A DNA stretch of 64,000 nucleotides, from assembly GCF_004745955.1 (NCBI RefSeq), contig NZ_SRLD01000024.1, forward strand, positions 19,204 through 83,203. Reading direction: 5' to 3'. The notes under the pieces are model-generated. The model searched no databases, was not told the origin of the DNA, and saw nothing but the letters and a program-made list of their open reading frames with translations. This document shows, in pieces, positions 44,330 to 52,838 of this stretch. A program made the position numbers and the translations under genes. Source of the DNA: Hymenobacter elongatus. Lineage in GTDB: Bacteria > Bacteroidota > Bacteroidia > Cytophagales > Hymenobacteraceae. Numbering within the stretch: the first letter of the stretch is position 1; each line of letters begins with the position of its first letter.

Positions 44330-44508
44330 GGGGGAAGGGCAAATGAAGTGGATAGCGGAAAGCCCGGAGGGCGTTGACGCTCCGAAATAGGCTTTTCGCG
44401 CGTGCTGCCCCAACATGTTTCGCTCAATGCCCCGCTTTATACCGGCGAATACGTGTATACTTACGGCATCTGAAACGGGCGATTTGCCGGCCTTTCAGCC
44501 CTTCTGCT

Positions 44509-45318
44509 ATGAGTCAGCCTCTCTGCTGCTATCTGATCGACGACGAACCAGCCGCCCGCGAGCTGCTGGCCAAGTACATTGCCCGCCTGCCCTATCTGAC
44601 GCTGCTCGGGCAGGCCACCAACGCCGTAGACGCGCTGCTGGCCCTGGAGTCGCAACAGCCCGACCTGCTGTTTCTGGACGTGGAAATGCCCGAAATGACG
44701 GGCTTCGAGTTTATGCGGGTGCTGGCCGCCCAACGTCCCGGCCAGCGCCTGCCGGCCGTGATTATGGTGACGGCCTACCCGCAGTATGCCGTGGAAGGCT
44801 ACGAGCACGAAGTAGTCGATTACCTGCTCAAACCCGCCTCCTTCGAGCGGTTTATGCGGGCCATCAACCGGGTAGCGCCCCGCCGCTCGGCCCCCGAAAC
44901 CGACCTTGCCGCGCCCCCGGCCACAGTTCCGCTGGTGCGGGTAGCCGCGTCGGAACCCGTGCCGCCACTTCCGGAAGCGGAAGCGCCGACGGGTAAGACC
45001 AACTTTTTCCTGGTGAAGGAAGATAAAAAGCTGATTCGGCTGGAGCCCCAGGAAATCGTGTTTGTCGAGAGCCTCAAAGACTACCTGAACATCTACCTCG
45101 CTACCCGCACCATCACCACCCACATGACGCTGAGCAAGCTGGAAAGCCTGCTGCCGGCCTCCGAGTTCAGGCGCGTCAACCGCTCCTACCTGGTGCGGCT
45201 CGGGGCCATTAAGGAAATAGACGGCAACCTGATTACGACCACCGACGGCCGCCGCGTGCCGATTGGGGTCACCTACCGCGAGCGGGTGATGGAAGCCATG
45301 AAACACAACCTGATGTGA
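44509..45318 (+). CDS. LytTR response regulator paired with a LytS-type kinase
   Basis: ATG 44509 (MSQPLCCYLIDDEPAARELL) starts a 269-residue regulator. The receiver has D11/D12, acceptor D57 in LLFLDVEMP and a lysine in VDYLLKPASFERF. The linker (about 125-160) is Pro/Ala-rich. The C-terminal LytTR domain carries LEPQEIVFVESLKDYLNIYL and FRRVNRSYLVRLGAIKEID. Its last codons overlap the kinase start (ATGTGA), so the pair is translationally coupled and surely works together. The stimulus and targets are unknown. Confidence 0.95.
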   Translation: MSQPLCCYLIDDEPAARELLAKYIARLPYLTLLGQATNAVDALLALESQQPDLLFLDVEMPEMTGFEFMRVLAAQRPGQRLPAVIMVTAYPQYAVEGYEHEVVDYLLKPASFERFMRAINRVAPRRSAPETDLAAPPATVPLVRVAASEPVPPLPEAEAPTGKTNFFLVKEDKKLIRLEPQEIVFVESLKDYLNIYLATRTITTHMTLSKLESLLPASEFRRVNRSYLVRLGAIKEIDGNLITTTDGRRVPIGVTYRERVMEAMKHNLM

Positions 45319-46484
45319 GCCTGCTACCGCCGATTCCGGTGCCGTCTGTGGCCGGGCTGTCCATCACCGGGCGGCGCGTGGGCCGGCACATGCTCCAATG
45401 GGCTGTGACGCTGCTGGTCGAATATTTCCTGGCTGCCCGCTTATTCAAAGACAACGCCCAGGTAGTGGGGCTGACCACCGCTTTCATGTTTTTCCAGACC
45501 ATAGCGCTCTATTACTGGCTGGAATATTATGTGCTGCCGCGCTACCTGTTCCGGCTTCGGCCGCTGTGGCTGGCGGGGCATTTGCTGCTGGTGTTTTTCG
45601 GGGTGTATGTGGGCAGCTACCACCTTTTTCACTACCTGCAACCGCTCAGCAACGGTTTCGCGGCTCCGCTGCTCACCTACGTGGAGCGCATCTGGCAGCA
45701 GGTGCTGCGGCCCGCCGGCTGGCTGGGCTGTTTCACGTCCCTCACCGTGGCGCTCTGGAACTGCGGCTTCAGCCTGTTCATCGTCGCTATTCTGCTCAGC
45801 GCCAAGTTTGTGCGCGATATTGTGGTGGTTCAGAACCGGAACCTGCGCCTGGAAAGGGACCAGATAGCGCTGGAGCGTAGCAATCTGGAACTGGAGCTGA
45901 ACTTTCTGAAAGCGCAGATCAACCCGCATTTCCTGTTCAATATTCTCAACAGCATCTACGTGCAGGTCGTGGACAGCAACGAGCCAGTGGCCGCGCAGGT
46001 GTTGCAGCTCTCCGATCTGATGCGCTATGGGCTCTACGAATCCAACCACAGCCGGGTGGAGCTGGGCCGGGAGCTGGAGTATATCAACAGCTACCTGCAG
46101 CTGGAAAAGTCACGCTACGGCACGCAGGCCGACATCCAGTTCGTGCGCTCCGGCAGTGGGGCTACTACGGGCTACATTGCCCCGCTGCTGCTTATTTCCT
46201 TCGTCGAAAACGCTTTTAAGCACGGCGTGAGCAAGGTGCGGGGCCGCAGCTTCGTGCACGTGCAGGCCGCCGTGCAGGAGGGTAGGCTGGAATTTTTGGT
46301 CGTCAACAGCGTACCGGCGGCCAGCCGGCCCGCTGCGGTGGCAGCCGGGGGCGTGGGGCTCAGTAACGTGCGCAAGCGGCTGGAACTGCTCTATCCCGGG
46401 CAGTACGCGCTTAGCCTAGAAGCCGGAGCGGAGCACTACACGGTTCGGCTGACGCTGAACCTGACCGCGCGGCCGGCCACGTAA
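45315..46484 (+). CDS. LytS-type (His_kinase) sensor histidine kinase
   Basis: GTG 45315 overlaps the regulator's stop, giving a 389-residue protein. Four likely membrane helices lie in residues about 26-165 (MLQWAVTLLVEYFLA, FMFFQTIALYYWL, LLLVFFGVYVG, NCGFSLFIVAILLSAKF). A coiled linker follows. The kinase core has phospho-acceptor H205 in LKAQINPHFLFNILNS and the ATPase segment LLISFVENAFKHGVSK, ending GVGLSNVRKRLELLYPGQY. No periplasmic ligand domain is present; the membrane helices are the likely sensor. Coupled to the LytTR regulator directly upstream. Confidence 0.94.
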   Translation: MSLLPPIPVPSVAGLSITGRRVGRHMLQWAVTLLVEYFLAARLFKDNAQVVGLTTAFMFFQTIALYYWLEYYVLPRYLFRLRPLWLAGHLLLVFFGVYVGSYHLFHYLQPLSNGFAAPLLTYVERIWQQVLRPAGWLGCFTSLTVALWNCGFSLFIVAILLSAKFVRDIVVVQNRNLRLERDQIALERSNLELELNFLKAQINPHFLFNILNSIYVQVVDSNEPVAAQVLQLSDLMRYGLYESNHSRVELGRELEYINSYLQLEKSRYGTQADIQFVRSGSGATTGYIAPLLLISFVENAFKHGVSKVRGRSFVHVQAAVQEGRLEFLVVNSVPAASRPAAVAAGGVGLSNVRKRLELLYPGQYALSLEAGAEHYTVRLTLNLTARPAT

Positions 46485-46517
46485 AAGCGAGCTTGACCCC
46501 TCGGACCACCAAGCACG

Positions 46518-46549
46518 AAGGGCCGCTGGAAGTACTTCCGGCGGCCCTT
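46518..46549. terminator. Hairpin between the kinase and Spondin_N genes
   Basis: AAGGGCCGCTGGAAGT and ACTTCCGGCGGCCCTT pair with one mismatch and no loop spacer beyond the centre. T-tracts are weak on both sides, so termination is probable, not certain. Confidence 0.55.
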
Positions 46550-46560
46550 GTCAGAGTACT

Positions 46561-47226
46561 CTATTTGATGCGCTCCAGCTTGAAGTAGCCCAGCGGCGCG
46601 CCCGGCGTGTATCCGACCACTATCGGCGTGGCGGGGGTGGTTGGTTGGTCAGAAGATGTGTACTCGAGGCCGCTGTCGGTGCCGGCATCGTAGAAAATGG
46701 CCGGAATGCGCCGGGTAGTAGCCCAGACGTTGCCGTTTTCCAGCAGGTTTTCCGCGTCGAGGGCGGCAAACCAGTCGGGGCTGGGCGCTATCATCGTTAC
46801 CACCGTCACCACGGGGTGCTGCACATCCAGGCGGAGCGTATCGACGAGCAGGCCTGGCGAGGCGGTGGCGTTGCGGCCGTCGAGGAGGCGGAAGGCTTTT
46901 TGTTCGCCAATCAGCGCCTTGATTCCGGCCCGTAAAGCGGTGTTGTTGCCCAGCTCGGCCATATTCTTGATGCCGGGGCTGGCCGGAAAGCCGGCCCGGA
47001 ACAAGCGCGCATCAACAGCCGGGCGGTGAGAAGCGCCGATCAGGGGCGAAAAGTGAGCCCCGGCAGGGTAGCTGCCCGGGTGCGTAGCGGCACTCCAGGT
47101 GGCTTCGAACGTAACGCGGTAGAGCGCCGTGGATTCGGGCGTGGGCTCCGGCAGCTTATCGTCGACGATCTTATTGCAGGAAGCTACGCCCGCTGCCAGC
47201 GCCAGAAATAGAAACTGCCTTTTCAT
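46561..47226 (-). CDS. Spondin_N domain lipoprotein
   Basis: ATG 47226 gives MKRQFLFLALAAGVASCNKI, a lipoprotein signal with C17. The 221-residue protein contains one Spondin_N domain: YRVTFEATWSAATHPGSYPA, HFSPLIGASHRPAVDARLFR, GIKNMAELGNNTALR and VTMIAPSPDWFAAL. This domain is known from the animal matrix protein F-spondin and is scattered in bacteria as a secreted protein of unknown role, likely binding ligands through its conserved site. It is anchored in the envelope. No partner gene is evident. Confidence 0.88.
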   Translation of the reverse strand: MKRQFLFLALAAGVASCNKIVDDKLPEPTPESTALYRVTFEATWSAATHPGSYPAGAHFSPLIGASHRPAVDARLFRAGFPASPGIKNMAELGNNTALRAGIKALIGEQKAFRLLDGRNATASPGLLVDTLRLDVQHPVVTVVTMIAPSPDWFAALDAENLLENGNVWATTRRIPAIFYDAGTDSGLEYTSSDQPTTPATPIVVGYTPGAPLGYFKLERIK

Positions 47227-47367
47227 AAGCCAAAAACTTCGTTCGTGTGCTGTACTAACGCAGCAGGAACGTCTTTTGGTTTGTGGTCGCAGGCTGAGTA
47301 GCAAGTATTTTATCGGCTACGCACCCCGGGCGGGCTGCCTGCTGCCGTAGCGGCCCCCACACGCAGC

Positions 47368-48336
47368 TTACGCCCGAAACCGGCCGGTGGAGCGAGGCCG
47401 GCCCGTGCTTATTTCCTCCTTCGACTCGCCCTCCGGCACCTCCCGCGTCTCGATGCGCACGGCGTGGGCCTTCGGCTGCACTTTTTGGCCAAAAGCATCG
47501 GCAAATTCCTGGGTGAACTCGGCCCCGAAAAAGATGATCAGCGACGAGTAGTTTACCCATACCAGCAGCACGATGGCCGAGCCGGCCGCTCCGTAGGTAG
47601 AGCCGGGGTCGGCTTTGGCGATGTAGAAGGCAATCAGGTACTTACCGATCAGAAAAAGCAGCGCGGTGATGAATGCTCCCACGCCTACGTCGCGCCAGCG
47701 TATGATGGCATCAGGCAGGAAGCGGTAAATCAGGGCGAAGAGCAGGGAGGTGATGAGCAGCGAAAGGCCGAAATCGACGAGGTGAATCACGACGATGGTA
47801 ACCTCGGGTAGCAGGCGCTGCAGATAGTCGGTGAAAAAGCTCAGCATGGCGCTGATAACGAAGGAAACGAGCAGCAGCAGGGCCACGCTCAGAATGAGGC
47901 CGAAGGAGAGGAGCCGGTCGCGGATGAACTGCCAGAGGCCGTTGCGGGGCTTCACTTTCAGGTTCCAGATGTCGTTGATGCTCTCCTGCAGGGTTACGAA
48001 GAACGTGGTGGCCGCAAAAATCAGGGTGCCGATACCGATGACGGCGGCCAGGCCGCTACGCTCCTGCTTGTTGAACTCGGTGATACTATCCTGCATAAAC
48101 TTGGCCGACTCGGCCCCTACCAGGCCGTTCATCTGGGCAAATACCTGGCCCGTGACGGCTTCATTGCCAAACAAGGTGCCCGCCACCGTGATGACGATGA
48201 TGAGCAGCGGCGGCAGCGAGAAAATGGTGTAGTATGACAGCGCCGCCGCATGCCGGAACGAGTTGTTGACGATAAACTCGCTGGCGGTGGTTTTGAGGAT
48301 GCTCAGGACGTCGGAAAAACGGTAGTGGGTAGCCAT
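47368..48336 (-). CDS. YihY/virulence factor BrkB family membrane protein
   Basis: A 322-residue polytopic membrane protein. N-terminal VLSILKTTASEFIVNNSFRH leads to AALSYYTIFSLPPLLIIVIT, the typical family start. Further segments are AAVIGIGTLIFAATTFFVTL, LSVALLLLVSFVISAMLSFF, LSLLITSLLFALIYRFLP and GAFITALLFLIGKYLIAFYI, then YGAAGSAIVLLVWVNYSSLI near the end. The C-terminal tail is hydrophilic (KVQPKAHAVRIETREVPEG). The old RNase BN assignment of this family has been withdrawn, and its function is not settled. Confidence 0.93.
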   Translation of the reverse strand: MATHYRFSDVLSILKTTASEFIVNNSFRHAAALSYYTIFSLPPLLIIVITVAGTLFGNEAVTGQVFAQMNGLVGAESAKFMQDSITEFNKQERSGLAAVIGIGTLIFAATTFFVTLQESINDIWNLKVKPRNGLWQFIRDRLLSFGLILSVALLLLVSFVISAMLSFFTDYLQRLLPEVTIVVIHLVDFGLSLLITSLLFALIYRFLPDAIIRWRDVGVGAFITALLFLIGKYLIAFYIAKADPGSTYGAAGSAIVLLVWVNYSSLIIFFGAEFTQEFADAFGQKVQPKAHAVRIETREVPEGESKEEISTGRPRSTGRFRA

Positions 48337-48435
48337 GGGGCAGAACGCTGGAAAGGATATGGTAGCAGTAGTACGGCCTGCGGCCGGTGACGTTTGGTTG
48401 AGCCAACCAAAACCATCCTATTTGCGCATAGTTGA

Positions 48436-48443
48436 TAGCTTTG
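48436..48443 (+). promoter_or_regulatory. Candidate -7 element TAGCTTTG
   Basis: TAGCTTTG matches TAnnTTTG and lies 35 bp before the lipoprotein gene at 48479. No TTG lies at the right distance upstream. Confidence 0.4.
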
Positions 48444-48478
48444 CCGGGGCACGCTGCCCTTCCTGTTACTCCCACTCT

Positions 48479-49327
48479 ATGCCTCTCGTTCCCGCTACTC
48501 CGAACTTCCTGCCCGGTGCCGCCATTGTTCTGCTGCTTGGCGCAGCCAGCGCCTGCGGCCCCACCAAAGGCCTGACGACCAGCCCGGCCCCCATCACTGG
48601 TGTAGCGGCGGCTGGTCTCGTTGCGTATCCGGCCGCGGCGGGCTTCGACCAGGCTGGTTCCGATGCCCGCGCCCTGGCCTGGGCCGATACCGTGATGCGG
48701 CAGATGGGCGGCTATGCGGCCTGGCAGCAAACGCGCCTGCTGGGTTGGGACTTTCTCGACGGCTCCTATCAGCTCTGGGACAAGCAAACCGGCGACTTCC
48801 GCTGGCAGAAAGACACGCTGGTGGCCGTCTATAATCTCGGCGCCAAACAAGGCAAGGCGTTCAGCAAAGGCCAGGACATTTCGGCGTCGGAGAAGGGCAA
48901 AAAGCTACTCGACCGGATGTATCCTATCTGGGTCAACAACTCCTGGTGGTTGCTGATGCCCTTTAAGCTCAAAGACTCGGGTGTGACGCTAACCTACAAA
49001 GGGGCGGGCCAGCTCATGGATGGCACTCCGGCCCAGGTGCTCACGATGACGTTCAAGAACGTGGGCGTGACACCCGACAACAAGTACGAAGTCTATATCA
49101 GCCCCACAACCAAGCTGGTGGAAGAGTGGGCATATTTCCCCAAAGCCACCGATGCCCAGCCCGCTTTCCGCCGCCGCTGGACCGAGTACCGCCCCTACAA
49201 CACTCTGCTGCTAGCCGCCGACCGCACCGATGGCAAGGACGGTCGCCGTCTAAACCACATCACGGCCCGCGCCACGGTGCCCGCCAACGTGATGCAGAAC
49301 CCGCAGCCCATCGCCCGACTGGAGTAA
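48479..49327 (+). CDS. Lipoprotein of unknown function
   Basis: ATG 48479 starts MPLVPATPNFLPGAAIVLLL and ends its signal at GAASAC, a lipobox. The 282-residue protein contains DTVMRQMGGYAAWQQTRLLG and WDFLDGSYQLWDKQTGDFRW, then PIWVNNSWWLLMPFKLKDSG and VTPDNKYEVYISPTTKLVEE. The pattern of paired W-rich strands and LVEEW resembles outer-membrane lipoprotein-sorting (LolA-like) folds, where a curved sheet binds an acyl chain; I infer this only from strand composition. The function is unknown. Confidence 0.7.
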   Translation: MPLVPATPNFLPGAAIVLLLGAASACGPTKGLTTSPAPITGVAAAGLVAYPAAAGFDQAGSDARALAWADTVMRQMGGYAAWQQTRLLGWDFLDGSYQLWDKQTGDFRWQKDTLVAVYNLGAKQGKAFSKGQDISASEKGKKLLDRMYPIWVNNSWWLLMPFKLKDSGVTLTYKGAGQLMDGTPAQVLTMTFKNVGVTPDNKYEVYISPTTKLVEEWAYFPKATDAQPAFRRRWTEYRPYNTLLLAADRTDGKDGRRLNHITARATVPANVMQNPQPIARLE

Positions 49328-49333
49328 GGATAG

Positions 49334-49393
49334 TAGAGCGTGTTTGGAATATCGATATTCCTGTCATGCTTCGACTTTGCTCAGCATGACAGG
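49334..49393. repeat. Short palindrome related to family A
   Basis: AGAGCGTGTTTGGAATATCG is followed by the pair CCTGTCATGCT / AGCATGACAGG. The AGAGCGTGTT start and TCATGCT..AGCATGA match the outer arm of copy 1 (8691), but the GAAGCATCTCTACCGC core is missing. It probably also ends the preceding gene. Confidence 0.7.
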
Positions 49394-49424
49394 AGTGGCT
49401 TTTTTTCAAAGTTCGGCTACCCTG

Positions 49425-50153
49425 TTATTTCGTGAATTCCCAGCGCAGAGTCACAATCCGGGCCTCACGCAGGCCATTGCTTAGCTCCGCATCGTCTTTG
49501 AACTGCAACTGAGGCAGCAGGCAGGCTTCCACGCTCACCTCGAACTGCTTGGCCGCGAAAGGCCAGGGCGTAATCCGGATCGGGCCGTCGGCGTCGGGGC
49601 GCATCACTTCGTAGCGCTGCCCATCGGGCCCGGTGCTGATTTCGAGGTGGCGGCCCATTTCCGGTAGCTCCTGGCGACACAGAATCAGGCTGAGCCGGTC
49701 GCACCACTGCATGAGGTCATACGCTTGCTGGGCGTCTTTTTTAGTTACTTTCAAGCCGCGCCGCCACCGTTGCTGCCCAGCCAGCTGCTCGTCCAGAAAC
49801 TCGTCGATTTCCGGCTGCTTGCCCCGCAGGCTCTCGTAGAGGAAGCTCATATGCATGCTGGTCAGCAAACACCGCCACTGCCCCTGAAAGCGGGCTGCCT
49901 TCATGACGCCGGTAGCCTGGGACAGCGAAAAATCCTTCATGGTAAAGTTGGCCGGCGCACCGGCAGCCGTCAGGCCGTAGCTTCCATCCCAGGTTTCCTG
50001 TTCGTCGTCGTGCTGGGCAATGGCGGCCAGCAGGCCCACCCACTGGTCGGTGGGGCCAACAGGCTGCCACTGCCAGGCCAGCTGTGCCGCCAGCAGGGCG
50101 TGGGCTTGCTGGTAGATTATCTGCCAGCCATCGGGGGTCAGGTTTACGATCAT
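49425..50153 (-). CDS. DUF3891 family protein
   Basis: ATG 50153 (MIVNLTPDGWQIIYQQAHAL) begins as DUF3891 proteins do; the frame is open for 68 more codons upstream without support. The 242-residue protein has LAAQLAWQWQPVGPTDQWVG, LLAAIAQHDDEQETW (H and DD, which look metal-binding), LTSMHMSFLYESLRGKQPEI and LMQWCDRLSLILCRQELPEM. The H..HDD..H..D arrangement recalls helical metal-dependent hydrolases of HD type; that is my inference. The family has no known function. Confidence 0.85.
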   Translation of the reverse strand: MIVNLTPDGWQIIYQQAHALLAAQLAWQWQPVGPTDQWVGLLAAIAQHDDEQETWDGSYGLTAAGAPANFTMKDFSLSQATGVMKAARFQGQWRCLLTSMHMSFLYESLRGKQPEIDEFLDEQLAGQQRWRRGLKVTKKDAQQAYDLMQWCDRLSLILCRQELPEMGRHLEISTGPDGQRYEVMRPDADGPIRITPWPFAAKQFEVSVEACLLPQLQFKDDAELSNGLREARIVTLRWEFTK

Positions 50154-50642
50154 GAAAAGGGGAGCCAGTGAGGGTTCAGCGCAAGAATAGCTGCTTGCTC
50201 CTACGGATGGCTTTCGTGCGGGGTTAAGCAGACTATAGTGCCCACTGTTGCCGTGCTCGGGAGCCCAGGCCAGTTGTGCTGCCGTGCGGTAGAGCCGGCA
50301 GGAGTGAGCCGGGCCAGCAGGATGCCGCATGGTGCCCGCATATTTTACGGCTGCCACGGCATGTTATTCCGGCATTTTGCCTTTGGTTAGTACGGCGGCT
50401 GCTCCGGTGCCCGTTGTGCCGTCGGTGCAGGTGCGCGCGTGTCGGTAGCCGGCCCGATAGTGTACTTACGAAGGCCCGTGGTATCTTTCCGGCCAACGAG
50501 CGGCCCTGTTTTCGGTTATAGAGAGCCGCGGGTCTCGTTGCGCCAGCTGGCTCCAGGCCTGGTAAGGCGTTGGTTGGTGACTGCAAGGCCATCCAGCCAC
50601 GTATTGTGGAGTGGCGGGCCGGTAGTATTTTTTCTTTTTCCT
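50154..50642. other. Gene-free divergent region between DUF3891 and terC
   Basis: This 489-bp stretch has no gene I can support. It should hold both promoters. TATCTTTC at 50482-50489 is one base from TAnnTTTG, about 155 bp before terC, so a long leader is possible. No riboswitch fold was recognised, though a metal-responsive leader before a TerC gene would be of interest. Confidence 0.45.
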
Positions 50643-51455
50643 ATGAATCAACACATCCAGCAAATACTCGATAATCCGCTGGCCGCCCTGGCTATCGTCG
50701 GCAACCTAGTTATCATCGAGAGCCTGCTGTCGGTCGATAACGCGGCGGTGCTGGCCACGATGGTCGGCGACCTACCCAAGGACCAGCGCCAGAAGGCCCT
50801 GCGCTACGGTATCATCGGGGCCTACGTGTTCCGGGGCCTCTGCATCCTGTTTGCCGCCTACCTCATTGAGTTCTGGTTTCTGAAGCCGCTCGGAGGCCTG
50901 TATCTGGTCTATCTGGTCTACGACCATTTCAAGTCCCGCAAGTACCACGGGGAGGAGGAAATCGATAAGAATAAAAGCTGGCTCTATAAGAATACCCTGG
51001 GTCTGTTCGGTAAATTCTGGGCCACCGTAGCCCTGATTGAGCTCATGGACCTGGCCTTCTCCATCGACAACGTGTTTGCCGTCGTCGCCTTCACCAACAA
51101 TCTGATTCTGATTTGCCTGGGCGTCTTCATTGGTATTCTGGCCATGCGCCTCGTCGCGCAGGCCTTCGTGCTGCTGATGGCCAAATACCCTTTCCTGGAA
51201 ACGGCCGCCTTCCTCGTGATTGGTATTCTGGGTCTCAAGCTGATGCTGTCCCTGTTCGAGCATTACCTCCCCAATCACGCCTTCAGTCACTTCCTGAGCA
51301 GCCACGTCGCCGATGTGGGCCTTACTCTGATTACCGTGGGCATGTTCGTGGTGCCGCTGGTCACGTCGCTGCTCTTCAACGTGCCCCGCCACATGACGAT
51401 GCCCAAAATGCCCACACGCAAGCCCGATACGAAGGGCAAGCAGCGCGTGGGGTAG
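50643..51455 (+). CDS. TerC family integral membrane protein
   Basis: ATG 50643 (MNQHIQQILDNPLAALAIVG) starts a 270-residue protein with about seven transmembrane segments. The two acidic TerC motifs are visible: IIESLLSVDNAAVLATM and ELMDLAFSIDNVFAVVAF, each with an S-x-D-N core proposed to bind metal. Other segments are AYVFRGLCILFAAYLIEF and TLITVGMFVVPLVTSLLF. Related proteins export Mn or support tellurite resistance and metallation of exported enzymes. The tail is basic (MPTRKPDTKGKQRVG). No Ter operon genes are adjacent. Confidence 0.92.
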   Translation: MNQHIQQILDNPLAALAIVGNLVIIESLLSVDNAAVLATMVGDLPKDQRQKALRYGIIGAYVFRGLCILFAAYLIEFWFLKPLGGLYLVYLVYDHFKSRKYHGEEEIDKNKSWLYKNTLGLFGKFWATVALIELMDLAFSIDNVFAVVAFTNNLILICLGVFIGILAMRLVAQAFVLLMAKYPFLETAAFLVIGILGLKLMLSLFEHYLPNHAFSHFLSSHVADVGLTLITVGMFVVPLVTSLLFNVPRHMTMPKMPTRKPDTKGKQRVG

Positions 51456-51519
51456 CAGGGCAAGCCGATCCACTTGCCTGCCCTCGCCCGCCAAGAACTT
51501 GTCTCTGATAAGTAAAATG

Positions 51520-51580
51520 CCTGCTACATAGACAACGCCCTTTTCCAGCGTGTGGAAAAGGGCGTTGTCTATGTAGCAGG
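51520..51580. repeat. Perfect palindrome, family B, copy 1
   Basis: The 28-bp arms 51520-51547 and 51553-51580 are exact complements, starting CCTGCTACATAGACAACGCC and centred on CTTTTCCA/TGGAAAAG with a 5-base loop. It lies between the convergent terC and tdh genes and would act as a strong hairpin on both transcripts. Confidence 0.9.
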
Positions 51581-51671
51581 CCTCAGTGGGGTAGGGGAGG
51601 AAGGTTCTTCGTTCCGCTACACGCAGGATGGCAGACAGCAAACAGTACATTGCCTGCTCCCTCCTGCCGCC

Positions 51672-52640
51672 TTATGCTGGCTGCAACTGCTTGAGATGCA
51701 CCAGCATATCGTCCGTCATCTTGTCGAGGTCGAAATCGGGCTGCCAGCCCCAGTCCTGGCGGGCGCGGCTGTCGTCGATGCTGGCGGGCCAGGAGTCGGC
51801 AATCTGTTGCCGCGAGTCGGGCTTGTACGTCACCTGGAAATCGGGCAGGTGGCGCTGGATGCTGGCCGTAATTTCCTTCGGCGAGAAGCTCATGGCCCCC
51901 AGGTTATACGACGAGCGGATCTTGATCTGGTCGGCGGGGGCGTGCATCAGGTCCAGCGTCGATTTCAGCGCGTCGGGCATGTACATCATCGGCAGGTAGG
52001 AGTCTTCCTTCAGAAAGCACTCGTAGGGCTGGCCGGCCACGGCTTTGTGGTAAATATCAACCGCGTAGTCGGTGGTGCCGCCGCCGGGCAGGCTCTTGTA
52101 GCCAATCAGGCCGGGGTAGCGCAGGCTGCGCACATCGAGGCCGTGCTTGCGGAAATACCACTCGCACCACTGCTCCCCGGCCAGCTTGCTGATGCCGTAC
52201 ACCGTGTTCGGGTTCATGATGGTGAGCTGGGGCGTGTTGTCGCGGGGCGTATCGGGGCCGAATACGGCAATCGACGACGGCCAGTACACCTGCTGCACGC
52301 CCAGGTCCACGGAGGCGTCGAGCACGTTAAACAAGCCGTCCATGTTCAGCTGCCAGCCGAATTTGGGGTTCTTCTCGGCCGTAGCCGATAGCAGCGCTGC
52401 CAGGTGATACACCTGTTTCGGCCGATACTGACGCATCACTTCTTCCAGCCGATTCTTATCCAGCACGTCGAGCAGTTCGAAGGGCCCCGACTGCGCCGTT
52501 TCGGCATCTTTCGGGGCCCGCACATCGGCCGCTACCACCTGCGACGCCCCGTAGCGCTGGCGCAGTTCATGGGTGAGTTCGAGGCCAAGCTGGCCGCCGG
52601 CGCCGATGATGAGAATGGTGTCGCTGGGAGTAGAATGCAT
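51672..52640 (-). CDS. L-threonine 3-dehydrogenase-type NAD-dependent epimerase/dehydratase family protein
   Basis: ATG 52640 (MHSTPSDTILIIGAGGQLGL) starts a 322-residue extended SDR. GAGGQLGLEL is the NAD-binding motif. YHLAALLSATAEKNP, then WPSSIAVFGP with the catalytic Ser, and NTVYGISKLAGEQWCEWYFR with Tyr-Lys match the short-chain (non-zinc) threonine dehydrogenases. YPGLIGYKSLPGGGTTDYAV is characteristic of that group. It would oxidise threonine to 2-amino-3-ketobutyrate, and the divergent neighbour kbl uses exactly this product. The pairing strongly supports the call. Confidence 0.88.
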   Translation of the reverse strand: MHSTPSDTILIIGAGGQLGLELTHELRQRYGASQVVAADVRAPKDAETAQSGPFELLDVLDKNRLEEVMRQYRPKQVYHLAALLSATAEKNPKFGWQLNMDGLFNVLDASVDLGVQQVYWPSSIAVFGPDTPRDNTPQLTIMNPNTVYGISKLAGEQWCEWYFRKHGLDVRSLRYPGLIGYKSLPGGGTTDYAVDIYHKAVAGQPYECFLKEDSYLPMMYMPDALKSTLDLMHAPADQIKIRSSYNLGAMSFSPKEITASIQRHLPDFQVTYKPDSRQQIADSWPASIDDSRARQDWGWQPDFDLDKMTDDMLVHLKQLQPA

Positions 52641-52838
52641 AGTATGCGAAGAGAAGAGAATGGGTGGGAGTGCAAAGATACGAGTGAGGCGGTGGTGCAG
52701 TAACGATTTGGTGAAATGGAGTGGGGCGGCGCGGAAAAAAATAGTGTGGCGGCCCGCCCGTCTCCGTGCCGACCGCACGTCCCGAATGCCCGTATCTTTA
52801 GGGCCAGTATCGTACTCACCGGTTCACCACTTCCTCCT

